From: an uncultured Aquimarina sp.
GTDB taxonomy: Bacteria > Bacteroidota > Bacteroidia > Flavobacteriales > Flavobacteriaceae
DNA length: 37,558 bases
NCBI RefSeq assembly: GCF_947492965.1
Contig: NZ_CANLOZ010000018.1
Coordinates: 1-37,558 of the forward strand
Reading direction: 5' to 3'
Shown here: positions 7,365 through 15,381 of the stretch, one piece after another
Numbering within the stretch: position 1 is the stretch's first letter
Layout: each line of letters begins with the position of its first letter
Made by a program: the position numbers and the translations under genes
Notes under the pieces: model-generated
Told to the model about the DNA's origin: nothing
Seen by the model: the letters and a program-made list of their open reading frames with translations, nothing else
The model's database searches: none

Positions 7365-9131
7365 TTAGATCCTTGCCTGATAGGTATAAAGATCAAAATA
7401 TCTTCCTTCTGCAGCAATAAGTTCATCATGATTCCCTCTTTCTGCAATATTACCAGCCTCTATAACCAAAATTTGATCTGCTTTTTTAATAGTGCTTAAT
7501 CTGTGAGCAATTACAAAGGTAGTGCGACCTTTCATTAATTCATTAAGGCTCTTCTGAATTAAAGCTTCACTTTCTGTATCGAGATTAGAAGTAGCTTCAT
7601 CTAAAATAATGATCTTTGGATCTGCAAGAATAGCTCGTGCAATAGCAATCCGTTGTCGCTGACCACCAGATAGTTTTACTCCTCGTTCACCAATTAAGGT
7701 ATCTAAACCATCATCAAATCGATCGGTAAATTCATTTACATACGCTGCTTTTACGGCTTGCTGTAATTGTTCTTCACTAGCATTAGGTCTTGGGAAAAGA
7801 ATATTATTTCTAATAGTACCTTCGAATAAAAATTCATCTTGTAATACTACTCCTAAATTCCTTCTGTAACTACTCAAATTAACTTTGGAGATATCATTAC
7901 CATCTATAGTAATTAAACCGGATTCTGGATTTAAAAAAGTAGCAGACAACCCAGCTATGGTTGATTTTCCCGAACCAGAACTTCCTACTAATGCTGTTAC
8001 GGATCCCGTAGGTGCTTCAAAACTAATGTTGTGCAATACTTCTTTACCTTTCTCATAAGAAAAGGATACATTATCAAAAATGATGTCACCCTTTATAGAT
8101 TCTAATTGTATAACACGTCTTTTCGGATCTTCTTCTGGATCCATATTCATTAGCTCCTCTGTTCTATCTAAACCTGCTAAGGCTTCTGTTAATTGAGAAC
8201 CAATATTACTCATCTGAACAATAGGAGCAATCATAAATGCCAGATACATAGTAAAAGAAAGAAATTGTCCTGCTGTCATACTACCTTCCATCATATAATA
8301 TCCACCAATTCCCATAATACCGGTAGAAGCAATACCCGCTAATAAAAAAGTAGAGGAGCTAGTCATCAATGCAGTAGCGGTTAAACTCTTTTTTACATTT
8401 TGGAATAGGCGATCAACACCATTTTCAAAAATTTTATGTTCTTGTTCTTCCGCACCAAACCCCTTAATTACTCTAACTCCAGAAAGTGTTTCTGTGAGTC
8501 TTCCTTTTACTTCAGCATTGATTTCCCCTCTTTTTCTAAAAATAGGGCGTATGTATTTAAATGCCTTAAGAGCAACAATACCAAACAATGTGATAGGAAT
8601 CAAAACAAACAATGTCATCCATAAATTAATATCAATTAACAACACTACAGATACTATGGCAGTGAATATTCCGCCTACAAGTTGTACCAGTCCTGTACCA
8701 ATAAGGTTTCTTACTCCTTCTACATCACTCATAATTCTGGATACTAAGGCACCAGATTTTGTATTATCAAAGAAACTTATCGGTAGCGTAAGAACTTTTT
8801 TCTGTACCTGAGCTCTTAACTCAGAAATTAGGAATTGAGCTTGTACACTTAATACTCTGGTTAGAAGAAAAGAGGTAGTGGCTTGTACTAATATGGCTGT
8901 TCCAACAACAATTAACAATTCATATAATAGCGACATATCTTTACTAGGGACTACATCGTCTAATAACGTTTTGCTTTTCCAAGGTAAGATTAAGCCAGCA
9001 ACCCGATTCAGAAAGATTAATATTAATCCAATAAGAACCAAACCTCTTCTTGGCCAAATAATGGTTTTAAAGGCTTGAAACATGGTTACTTTTGGTTTTC
9101 GTTTTGATGTTTTGCTTGTGGTGGATTTCAT
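7365..9131 (-). CDS. ABC exporter half-transporter (fused membrane and ATPase domains, MsbA/MDR type)
   Basis: This 588-residue protein has an N-terminal six-helix exporter domain (about 30-320) and a C-terminal ATPase. Walker A is GSSGSGKST (383-391), the Q-loop glutamine is Q431, the signature is LSGGQ (488-492), Walker B is IIILDE (507-512) and the switch histidine is H543, all intact. Half-transporters of this type work as homodimers and export lipids, peptides or drugs. The substrate cannot be read from the sequence. It lies 34 bases below the metallo-beta-lactamase gene in the same run, so co-expression is likely. The 588-residue length is usual for the family. Confidence 0.93.
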   Translation of the reverse strand: MKSTTSKTSKRKPKVTMFQAFKTIIWPRRGLVLIGLILIFLNRVAGLILPWKSKTLLDDVVPSKDMSLLYELLIVVGTAILVQATTSFLLTRVLSVQAQFLISELRAQVQKKVLTLPISFFDNTKSGALVSRIMSDVEGVRNLIGTGLVQLVGGIFTAIVSVVLLIDINLWMTLFVLIPITLFGIVALKAFKYIRPIFRKRGEINAEVKGRLTETLSGVRVIKGFGAEEQEHKIFENGVDRLFQNVKKSLTATALMTSSSTFLLAGIASTGIMGIGGYYMMEGSMTAGQFLSFTMYLAFMIAPIVQMSNIGSQLTEALAGLDRTEELMNMDPEEDPKRRVIQLESIKGDIIFDNVSFSYEKGKEVLHNISFEAPTGSVTALVGSSGSGKSTIAGLSATFLNPESGLITIDGNDISKVNLSSYRRNLGVVLQDEFLFEGTIRNNILFPRPNASEEQLQQAVKAAYVNEFTDRFDDGLDTLIGERGVKLSGGQRQRIAIARAILADPKIIILDEATSNLDTESEALIQKSLNELMKGRTTFVIAHRLSTIKKADQILVIEAGNIAERGNHDELIAAEGRYFDLYTYQARI

Positions 9132-9165
9132 CTGTTTGCTTTTAAAGCTTATTTCAATTGGTTAA

Positions 9166-9909
9166 TTATTTATGAAATAAGGAAATGGTATAGTCTAATA
9201 GCGTAATATCTCCAATTTTTCCATGTCCAGGAATCACCGTTTGTACTTCTGGATACTTCGATTTCACTCTTTTTACAGTATGAGACCATGCATCGGTATT
9301 GGCATCTTCTAGATTTCCCTTAGAAGCTTTAAGGCTCTTAACCATACAACCTCCAAATAGAATTTGATCATCTGGGAAATAAGAGACAATATTATCTTCA
9401 CTATGTGCTTCTCCAAAAAAAGTATTTACTATTTTTTTATCACCTAAATGTAATACAATAGAATCTTCAAATACTTGATCTGGACTTTCATATTCCTTTT
9501 GATTCATTAATTCAGATGTACGTTTAGAAGCAATAGATGGGATATTATATTTTCTAAAGATGTCCATTCCCTCATGGCAATCTCTATGAAAATGATTAAA
9601 AACAACTCCCTTGATAGTAATATTCTTGTCGTTTTGAAGCCATTTGATTAAATGTTCGGTGGCAATATCGTTGGCAGGTGTATCAAAAATAAAAGCTTCG
9701 TCGTCATTTACATATACAAATCCATTACAATTATATTGTTTACCATTGTCCAAGAAAATTTTAGAAATATGAACATAGCCATTATCATCTATTTTCGAAA
9801 GTTTTAAGTTTTGGGAAACCTCTATATGTTTTCCTTCTTCTTTGGATTTACAACATAAAAAAAGAACGAATAAAATAGGTGCGATAAATCTTAGTCGCTG
9901 TTTAGTCAT
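9166..9909 (-). CDS. Subclass B1 metallo-beta-lactamase, predicted lipoprotein
   Basis: This 247-residue protein has a signal peptide ending in a lipobox-like LFLCC (Cys19 or Cys20). All six zinc ligands of subclass B1 are in place: H106 and H108 (HFHRD), D110, H169 (GEAHSEDN), C188 (FGGC) and H229 (PGHG). The substrate-binding residues of active B1 enzymes are also present: K191 (standard position 224) and N199 in GNLEDANTDAW (position 233). This favours a real beta-lactam hydrolase over a generic MBL-fold hydrolase. The residue after the catalytic Asp is Cys, then His, where Arg or Lys then a small residue is usual. It sits 3 bases below the YdjM-like gene, inside a housekeeping run. Confidence 0.85.
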   Translation of the reverse strand: MTKQRLRFIAPILFVLFLCCKSKEEGKHIEVSQNLKLSKIDDNGYVHISKIFLDNGKQYNCNGFVYVNDDEAFIFDTPANDIATEHLIKWLQNDKNITIKGVVFNHFHRDCHEGMDIFRKYNIPSIASKRTSELMNQKEYESPDQVFEDSIVLHLGDKKIVNTFFGEAHSEDNIVSYFPDDQILFGGCMVKSLKASKGNLEDANTDAWSHTVKRVKSKYPEVQTVIPGHGKIGDITLLDYTISLFHK

Positions 9910-9912
9910 GAA

Positions 9913-10452
9913 TTAGGAGGACTTTTTTCTTTTTAAAATATTCATAGCTAATATATAACAACCTGATGGAATACCGATCCATAGAAGTTCGCTTAACAAT
10001 ACTTTAATTCCCCAGATACTAAAAAACCTACTAGCACCTATTGGTGAAACTTGGATAGGTCGCCATGGAAAGAAGTAACGATTATTATCAAAAGGAGAGA
10101 AGAAAGCAATTCCTAAACCTCCTGAAGTCATGGCATCTAAAATTCCATGAGAAGCGGTGCATATGCTAAAATAAATGATAAGAAATAATCCTGTTTTAGA
10201 AGTTAGTTTTTTGCCATAGCAGATAACGGTAATTAAAAAACCGACCAGGATTGCAAAAATAAATGAATGGGTAAATCCTCGATGTCCCCAGAAGTCTTCG
10301 TAGGCAATACCAAATTTAAAACCTAGAACATCAGCATCTGGAAGTATAGAACAAAGTATCCCTAGTATCCAAAGCTTTTTGGTTCTTAATTCTTCACTGA
10401 AACTTGTTCCAAGTGCATAAGCCGTTAGTGCATGTCCAAAAACTGAAGCCAT
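9913..10452 (-). CDS. YdjM-like metal-dependent hydrolase, inner-membrane protein
   Basis: This 179-residue protein has about four hydrophobic segments and a conserved set of polar residues: H7, D39 and D41 (LPDADVLG), H57 and H62 (HRGFTHS), and H102 and D106 (SHGILDAMTSGG). This is the pattern of the YdjM/DUF457 family of membrane-bound putative metal-dependent hydrolases, related to LexA-regulated YdjM of E. coli. The substrate is unknown. It sits between the helicase (7-base gap) and the metallo-beta-lactamase (3-base gap), clearly in one transcription unit. Confidence 0.85.
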   Translation of the reverse strand: MASVFGHALTAYALGTSFSEELRTKKLWILGILCSILPDADVLGFKFGIAYEDFWGHRGFTHSFIFAILVGFLITVICYGKKLTSKTGLFLIIYFSICTASHGILDAMTSGGLGIAFFSPFDNNRYFFPWRPIQVSPIGASRFFSIWGIKVLLSELLWIGIPSGCYILAMNILKRKKSS

Positions 10453-10459
10453 TTTAGTA

Positions 10460-11815
10460 TTACTTCTTCTTTTTCTTATGTTTCAGGTTAAAAGTTTTAT
10501 CTCCTTTGGTCTTTGGTTTCTTGTATTTCTTTTTAATTTCCCTTTTATATTTACCTCCTAGATTTACTTTTTTGTTTTTGTCTTTCTTTTCATGGAAAGC
10601 AGCTCCAACTTCATCATTAGGACGTTTATGAGGATTATATATTTCCTTTACTTTAGGTTGTTCTTCTGGAGTTAATTGGTCCGAAATTTCAATACTATCA
10701 GGAAGATCTAGTTGTTCAATCTTCATATCCATTAGTGTTTCAATGGATTCTAGATATTCTTCTTCTTTTTCTGTAGTAAGCACAAAAGAAACTCCTTGTT
10801 TTTCGGCACGTCCTGTTCTTCCAATTCTGTGCATATAATTTTCTGGATATTCAGGAGTGTCAAAATTTATTACTTGGCTTACATTTTCGATATCCAATCC
10901 TCTGGCCATTACATCCGTAGCAATCAGAATTCTATTTTCACCTTCTCTAAATTGCTCTATACTTCTTAATCGATAATTTTGTGTTTTATTAGAGTGAATC
11001 ACACAAACTTCATCATGGAATTTTTGGTCTAATGCTTCAAATAGTCGATCGGCTATTTTCTTGTAACCTACAAAAATGATCGTTTTATGAAAAACTTCTG
11101 TATCAGATAGTAAGTGTTCCAAGAGGTTTACTTTGGTGTAAAAATTAGGAACTTTATAACCATGTTGTTTTATATTTTCTAGTGGAGTACCGCTTTTAGC
11201 AATGGATACTTTTATAGGTTTTCTAAAGAAATCTGTAATCAATTTGTCCACATCCTCGGTCATGGTTGCAGAAAACATAATATTTTGACGTTGTTGCGGG
11301 AGTACATCAAAAATATTCATTAATTGATGTCTGAACCCTAAATCTAACATCACATCTACTTCATCAATAACTACTTTTTGAATAGACTTCAGTTGTAATG
11401 CTCTACTTACGGCAAGATCATATAGACGCCCTGGTGTAGCAACAATAATATCTAGTCCTTCTGATACGATCTGTTTTTGAGCATTTATATTCGTTCCACC
11501 GTAAACTCCTGCAATTCGTACATTGATATATTTAGCTAGTTTTTCAATTTCGTCTACAACCTGTACTACCAATTCTCTAGTTGGAACCAAAACCAAAACT
11601 CTTGGGTTTTGCTGAACAGAATATTTTAGCATTCTTAGAATTGGTAACATATAAGCGTATGTTTTACCAGTTCCTGTTTGCGCAATACCCACAACATCTT
11701 TACCAGACATTACCACAGAGAATGCTTGTTCCTGAATAGGAGTGGGGGTTTCGAATCCTATATCATCGAGAGCATTGAGGAGTTGTGTACTTAAGTTTAA
11801 ATCTTTAAAAGTCAC
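10460..11815 (-). CDS. DEAD-box RNA helicase
   Basis: I place the start at GTG 11815 (protein MTFKDLNLST..., 451 residues), because the family begins with this Q-motif lead-in. The longer frame from 11944 adds 43 residues unlike any helicase. Motifs in order: Q motif (FETPTPIQ, 21-28), motif I AQTGTGKT (45-52), PTRELV, motif II DEVD (151-154, a variant of DEAD), SAT (182-184), and HRIGRTGR near the end of the RecA2 domain. A Lys-rich tail follows (KKKYKKPK...KHKKKKK), as in RhlE/CsdA-type helicases that remodel structured RNA or ribosome precursors. It is the first gene of the minus-strand run down to 5936. Confidence 0.93.
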   Translation of the reverse strand: MTFKDLNLSTQLLNALDDIGFETPTPIQEQAFSVVMSGKDVVGIAQTGTGKTYAYMLPILRMLKYSVQQNPRVLVLVPTRELVVQVVDEIEKLAKYINVRIAGVYGGTNINAQKQIVSEGLDIIVATPGRLYDLAVSRALQLKSIQKVVIDEVDVMLDLGFRHQLMNIFDVLPQQRQNIMFSATMTEDVDKLITDFFRKPIKVSIAKSGTPLENIKQHGYKVPNFYTKVNLLEHLLSDTEVFHKTIIFVGYKKIADRLFEALDQKFHDEVCVIHSNKTQNYRLRSIEQFREGENRILIATDVMARGLDIENVSQVINFDTPEYPENYMHRIGRTGRAEKQGVSFVLTTEKEEEYLESIETLMDMKIEQLDLPDSIEISDQLTPEEQPKVKEIYNPHKRPNDEVGAAFHEKKDKNKKVNLGGKYKREIKKKYKKPKTKGDKTFNLKHKKKKK

Positions 11816-12019
11816 TGCTATATCATTTTTTGTGCGAAAGTAGTTTATTTGGTTCCAAAAAGTATGATTCCTTGAGGAATATAGTATTTTAAATTCAAAA
11901 AAAAATAAAATTAATAGCTTTAATCTTTTTGTGCATACCCCCAAAAAGATTATAAATACAGCAGTAATAGCTAATAAAGTTTACGATAAAGCACTATCTT
12001 TATCCCACTGAAAATAGGT

Positions 12020-12640
12020 ATGGCAGAGCTAGTAAAACTATATAACGAAAATCCAAATCCACGAGAAATTAAAAAAGTAGTTGATTGTCTTAGGGATGGG
12101 GGTTTGGTAATTTACCCTACAGATACGGTATATGGGTTAGGATGTGATATTACCAATAACAGAGCTTTAGAAAAAGTAGCTAAAATTAAAGGTGTTAAAC
12201 TAGCCAAAGCTAATTTTTCATTTATCTGTAGCGATCTTAGCAATTTGTCAGATTATGTGAAACAAATAGACAATAGGACATTCAAACTTCTAAAAAGAAC
12301 ACTTCCTGGACCTTATACTTTTATTCTTCCAGGTAGTAATAACTTACCTACCGTTTTTAAAAAGAAGAAGACTGTGGGAATTAGGGTGCCTGATAATAAC
12401 ATTTGTAAAGTTATTGTAGAAACGTTGGGTAATCCTATTGTTTCTACTTCTATTTATGATGAGGATGAGGTCATAGAATATACTACTGATCCGGAACTGA
12501 TATTAGAAAAATGGGATAATTTAGTGGATATGGTTATCGATGGTGGATATGGTGGCAATATTGCTTCTACGATAATTGATCTCACTGGATTTGAGCCAGT
12601 TTTAGTCAGAGAAGGAAAAGGTACCATAGATATTATCTAA
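12020..12640 (+). CDS. YciO/Sua5/YrdC-family protein (L-threonylcarbamoyladenylate synthase family)
   Basis: This 206-residue cytoplasmic protein carries the family signature YPTDTVYGLGCD (residues 31-42), then PGPYTFILPG and GIRVPDN. Length and arrangement match E. coli YciO more closely than TsaC or Sua5, and it lacks the KxR...SxN ATP-binding pattern of proven threonylcarbamoyl-AMP synthases in its usual form. TsaC/Sua5 make the precursor of the t6A tRNA modification. Whether YciO-type proteins do so in the cell is less certain. It starts 204 bases from the divergent helicase. A TATCTTTA box at 11995-12002 is a weak promoter candidate. Confidence 0.8.
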   Translation: MAELVKLYNENPNPREIKKVVDCLRDGGLVIYPTDTVYGLGCDITNNRALEKVAKIKGVKLAKANFSFICSDLSNLSDYVKQIDNRTFKLLKRTLPGPYTFILPGSNNLPTVFKKKKTVGIRVPDNNICKVIVETLGNPIVSTSIYDEDEVIEYTTDPELILEKWDNLVDMVIDGGYGGNIASTIIDLTGFEPVLVREGKGTIDII

Positions 12641-12645
12641 GTAAT

Positions 12646-13521
12646 TTAAGAAATCACGTATTTTAATTCGTTCCTATAGGTACTTGGTGTTTTGCCTGTA
12701 AATTGTTTGAACAGTTTATTAAAGTGAGAAAAATTACTAAAACCACTTTCGAAACATATATCCGTAATACTCGTTTGTTTTTCATGAAGTAGCTTAGCAG
12801 CGTGTACTAGTCTATATTCATTCACAAACTGAATAAACGTTTTGCCTGTATTTTTTTTAAAATACCTACAGAAACCAGGAACACTCATACTTACTTTATC
12901 TGCTATCTCTTCTAACGGAATTTGTCTCGTAAATTCTTCTTGCACGAAGTTAAAGATCATATTGATACGGTTATTATCTTGTAATGAAGTTTCAATTATA
13001 AAGCCTTCCGCATTTAAAATGGAATAATCCTTTGTCTGTTGCATTTCTTTAAACACCTGAAGTATGCCTAATAACCTATCAAAAGGATCTAATAATCCTA
13101 AAGCCTCTATACGTGCACCTATTCGTCGTTTGGTATCACCATGAAAAACAATTCCTTTTTTTGCTTGTTCTAATAATTGGTTAATGCCGCTCATTTCTGG
13201 AATGTCGAAAAAGGAATTTCCAAGAAAATCAGGTAGCATTTGAATAATAGTTTCACTTTTATTCAGCGTTAATTTATCCGTAAAACCACAATGAGGTAGA
13301 TTGGATCCTATAAGCATTAATGCACCATTTCTGTAATAAGACATATGACTACCAATTTGGCGTTTTCCAGCTCCACCATTTACATAAACGATTTCAATTT
13401 CAGGATGATAGTGCCAAATTGGTTCTTTATTCATTTTTTCCTGAGAGAAGTTTTCATAGAAGAAAGAACTACCAAATTCTGGAACTATTTTCTCTAAGGC
13501 AGGTTTTATATTCTTTTTCAT
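12646..13521 (-). CDS. AraC-family transcriptional regulator with cupin sensor domain
   Basis: This 291-residue regulator has an N-terminal cupin-like domain with HYHPEIEIVYV (H37, H39), the usual ligand pocket of sugar-sensing AraC members. Two helix-turn-helix motifs form the C-terminus (about 203-223 LEEIADKVSMSVPGFCRYFKK and 251-272). The stretch RYFKKNTGKTFIQFVNEYR is typical of regulators of sugar utilisation genes. Its ligand is unknown, and no sugar operon lies directly beside it. Its stop converges with the YciO-type gene 5 bases away. Upstream is a 228-base gap leading to the divergent secreted-protein gene at 13750. Confidence 0.9.
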   Translation of the reverse strand: MKKNIKPALEKIVPEFGSSFFYENFSQEKMNKEPIWHYHPEIEIVYVNGGAGKRQIGSHMSYYRNGALMLIGSNLPHCGFTDKLTLNKSETIIQMLPDFLGNSFFDIPEMSGINQLLEQAKKGIVFHGDTKRRIGARIEALGLLDPFDRLLGILQVFKEMQQTKDYSILNAEGFIIETSLQDNNRINMIFNFVQEEFTRQIPLEEIADKVSMSVPGFCRYFKKNTGKTFIQFVNEYRLVHAAKLLHEKQTSITDICFESGFSNFSHFNKLFKQFTGKTPSTYRNELKYVIS

Positions 13522-13704
13522 AAATGGGGAATTTTCTCTTTATAATTATTTTGTAAAGATAAAAAATCTATTTTGTTAATTAAATGTAAAATAATATAAA
13601 TCATATGTTAAATTAACTTTAAGATGATTTCATGGTATATGTGTAGGTTAAAATAGAACATATATATGCAAATATAGATGTATTTATACACTTGTTTACC
13701 GTTT

Positions 13705-13712
13705 TATATTTG
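13705..13712 (+). promoter_or_regulatory. Bacteroidota-type promoter -7 box for the secreted protein gene
   Basis: TATATTTG matches the TAnnTTTG core exactly, 37 bases before the ATG at 13750. A -33 TTG at the ideal distance was not found. Confidence 0.55.
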
Positions 13713-13749
13713 CAGTGTAAATTATTAACAACAACAAAAACCTAAAGTT

Positions 13750-14334
13750 ATGAGAAGAGTAATTAATGTATGCCTGATTGCAGTTGTAATCATTACAAGT
13801 AATATTGCTAATGCTGCAGGAAGAGTTTCAGTTGAAATCACAAATTCGTCAATGGTTAATGTATCCTTGACTGAAGTAGAAAAAGGAGAAAAGTTATTTT
13901 TAAAAGATTATGACGGAGAAGTATTATTTAATGTTACGTTAGATGCTACTCCAAGCTATCAAAAGTATTTTAACCTTAGTAATGTTTCTGATGGAATCTA
14001 TTTTGTAGAGACAGAGACTCCATATGAAATTAAGGTAACACCTTTATTAAAGAACAAAAAAGGAGTGTCTTTAGTAAACCAATCTGCTGTAACTGTTTTC
14101 AAACCGTTAGTTAAGACAGATAACAATATCATTAAGGTAATGTTTAATAATACTGAAAAATCACCATTAAATCTTACGATTTATGATAGCGATTTCAGAT
14201 TATTAGAAGAAGTAACTGGTAATGAAGATTCATTATTTAAAAGAACATATGATTTTTCTAAAATGCCAAAAGGAGAGTATCAGTTCTACTTCTCTTTAAA
14301 AGACAGAACCTTTATAAAGAAAGTTAGTATTTAA
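13750..14334 (+). CDS. Secreted protein with two sorting-domain-like beta-sandwich repeats, function unknown
   Basis: This 194-residue protein has a clear signal peptide (cleavage near ANAAG, about residue 23). The mature part appears to be two similar modules. One (about 28-85) contains VNVSLTEVEKGEKLFLKDYD and ends SDGIYFVETE. The other (about 135-194) contains PLNLTIYDSDFRLLEEV and ends PKGEYQFYFSL. Both follow the pattern of T9SS C-terminal sorting domains (strand, turn, SDGIY or KGEY), but no separate enzyme domain is present. It has its own promoter box and strong terminator, so it is a single-gene unit. Relatives are common in Flavobacteriia as unnamed secreted proteins; I do not know a function. 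Confidence 0.75.
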   Translation: MRRVINVCLIAVVIITSNIANAAGRVSVEITNSSMVNVSLTEVEKGEKLFLKDYDGEVLFNVTLDATPSYQKYFNLSNVSDGIYFVETETPYEIKVTPLLKNKKGVSLVNQSAVTVFKPLVKTDNNIIKVMFNNTEKSPLNLTIYDSDFRLLEEVTGNEDSLFKRTYDFSKMPKGEYQFYFSLKDRTFIKKVSI

Positions 14335-14360
14335 TTGTTTTATTAACTCAACCACTAGAT

Positions 14361-14391
14361 AAAAAGGCAGCGCTAACCACGCTGCTTTTTT
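14361..14391 (+). terminator. Rho-independent terminator after the secreted protein gene
   Basis: AAAAAGGCAGCG (14361-14372) pairs with CGCTGCTTTTTT (14380-14391) with one G-T wobble and a 7-base loop, ending in a T-run. Confidence 0.85.
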
Positions 14392-14506
14392 TATGCCATA
14401 GATTTTGATAGGTTAATATTGAATAGATATTGGTCAATTTAGAGCTTTTAAACTATTGATATTCAGTGTAAATTTAACCTAGATAATAATCTTTAAAATT
14501 ATAATT

Positions 14507-14638
14507 ATGAAAAAAATAGCAGAACTTTATCTAGTAGTAGTAGCGATTTTTGTAGTTTCTTTTTCTGATGGATTAAAAGAGATTTCTTTTGATATTAAAG
14601 ATTTTTCATTAGATACTGACGAATTTTTAAACGCGTAA
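14507..14638 (+). CDS. Putative 43-residue single-membrane-segment peptide
   Basis: An ATG at 14507 opens a 43-codon frame (start MKKIAELYLVVVAIFVVSFS) with TAA at 14636-14638. The first 20 residues form a hydrophobic segment with a Lys-rich start, like a signal peptide or membrane anchor. The rest is acidic (DIKDFSLDTDEF) with no cysteine lipobox. It is placed after the terminator of the previous gene and ends 5 bases from the end of the convergent LytTR regulator. I recognise no family and found no convincing promoter. It may be a small membrane peptide or a chance frame. Confidence 0.45.
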   Translation: MKKIAELYLVVVAIFVVSFSDGLKEISFDIKDFSLDTDEFLNA

Positions 14639-14643
14639 TAATT

Positions 14644-15381
14644 TTAAAAGTATCCAAGAGTTTCTTTTACCTTGGATTTATAGTTTCTACCAACAGGAAT
14701 TTTTAGACTTCTAAGTTCTATTTCACTGGTAGAGAAAGAGTTTATATGATCTATTGCGATTATAAAAGAACGATGTACTCTAAGAAATTTGCTAGTAGGA
14801 AGAATACCCTCCATATGGCTAATGCTTTTATATGCGATAATTTCTCTTTCTAGTGTTTTTACTTTTATATAGTTTTTCAGACTTTCGATATAAAGAATAT
14901 CTTTTAGAAAGATTTTTTGCATCTGCTTTTCAACCTTTAGATATATAAAAGTAGTATTGTAATCGCTTAAGATATTCGAGTTGTTCGTCTCTAAGGTGTT
15001 GGTTTGAGTAGTATCGTTTTTAGAAAGTTTAAGTACTTTGTTAATAGCTTTTAAAAATCTGGAAAATTCGATAGGCTTTATTAGATAATCTATTGCTTCA
15101 AGATTAAAGGCATCTACCGCATAATCACTATACGCTGTTGTAAAAATCACATTTGGTATAGGCTGAATGTCTTGTAAAAAATCGATCCCAGTTAGATTTG
15201 GCATTTGAATATCCAAGAAAATCAGATCTATATCGCTATTAGTAATACTATGAAACGCCTCCAAAGCGTTTGCACAGGATTGTACCAATTCTAGTTGATC
15301 TATTCTAGCAATATAATTTTCTATGATTTCTCGAGCTAGCGGTTCATCATCTACGATAAGACATTTAATTTTTGGATTCAT
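14644..15381 (-). CDS. LytTR-family response regulator (second pair)
   Basis: This 245-residue regulator has a receiver domain with D11-D12, phospho-acceptor D57 (FLDIQMP) and the conserved lysine in LIKPIEF. A linker of about 20 residues rich in Thr and Asn follows (DTTQTNTLETNNSN), then a LytTR DNA-binding domain (about 145-245, with ILYIESLKNYIKV and LRVHRSFIIAI). It begins directly after the kinase stop with no gap, so it is coupled to the kinase. It closely resembles the regulator at 706-1416. Together with the divergent GH13 gene, regulation of glucan use is possible but not shown. Confidence 0.93.
   Translation of the reverse strand: MNPKIKCLIVDDEPLAREIIENYIARIDQLELVQSCANALEAFHSITNSDIDLIFLDIQMPNLTGIDFLQDIQPIPNVIFTTAYSDYAVDAFNLEAIDYLIKPIEFSRFLKAINKVLKLSKNDTTQTNTLETNNSNILSDYNTTFIYLKVEKQMQKIFLKDILYIESLKNYIKVKTLEREIIAYKSISHMEGILPTSKFLRVHRSFIIAIDHINSFSTSEIELRSLKIPVGRNYKSKVKETLGYF

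Noticed and set aside
8494..8811. 105-codon plus-strand frame inside the ABC exporter gene
   Set aside because: It is antisense to a strongly conserved coding region and has no recognisable protein features.
11816..11944. N-terminal extension of the DEAD-box helicase to an ATG at 11944
   Set aside because: The 43 extra residues are hydrophobic and unlike any helicase N-terminus. The GTG at 11815 begins exactly where the family does, and the extension would cover the promoter region.
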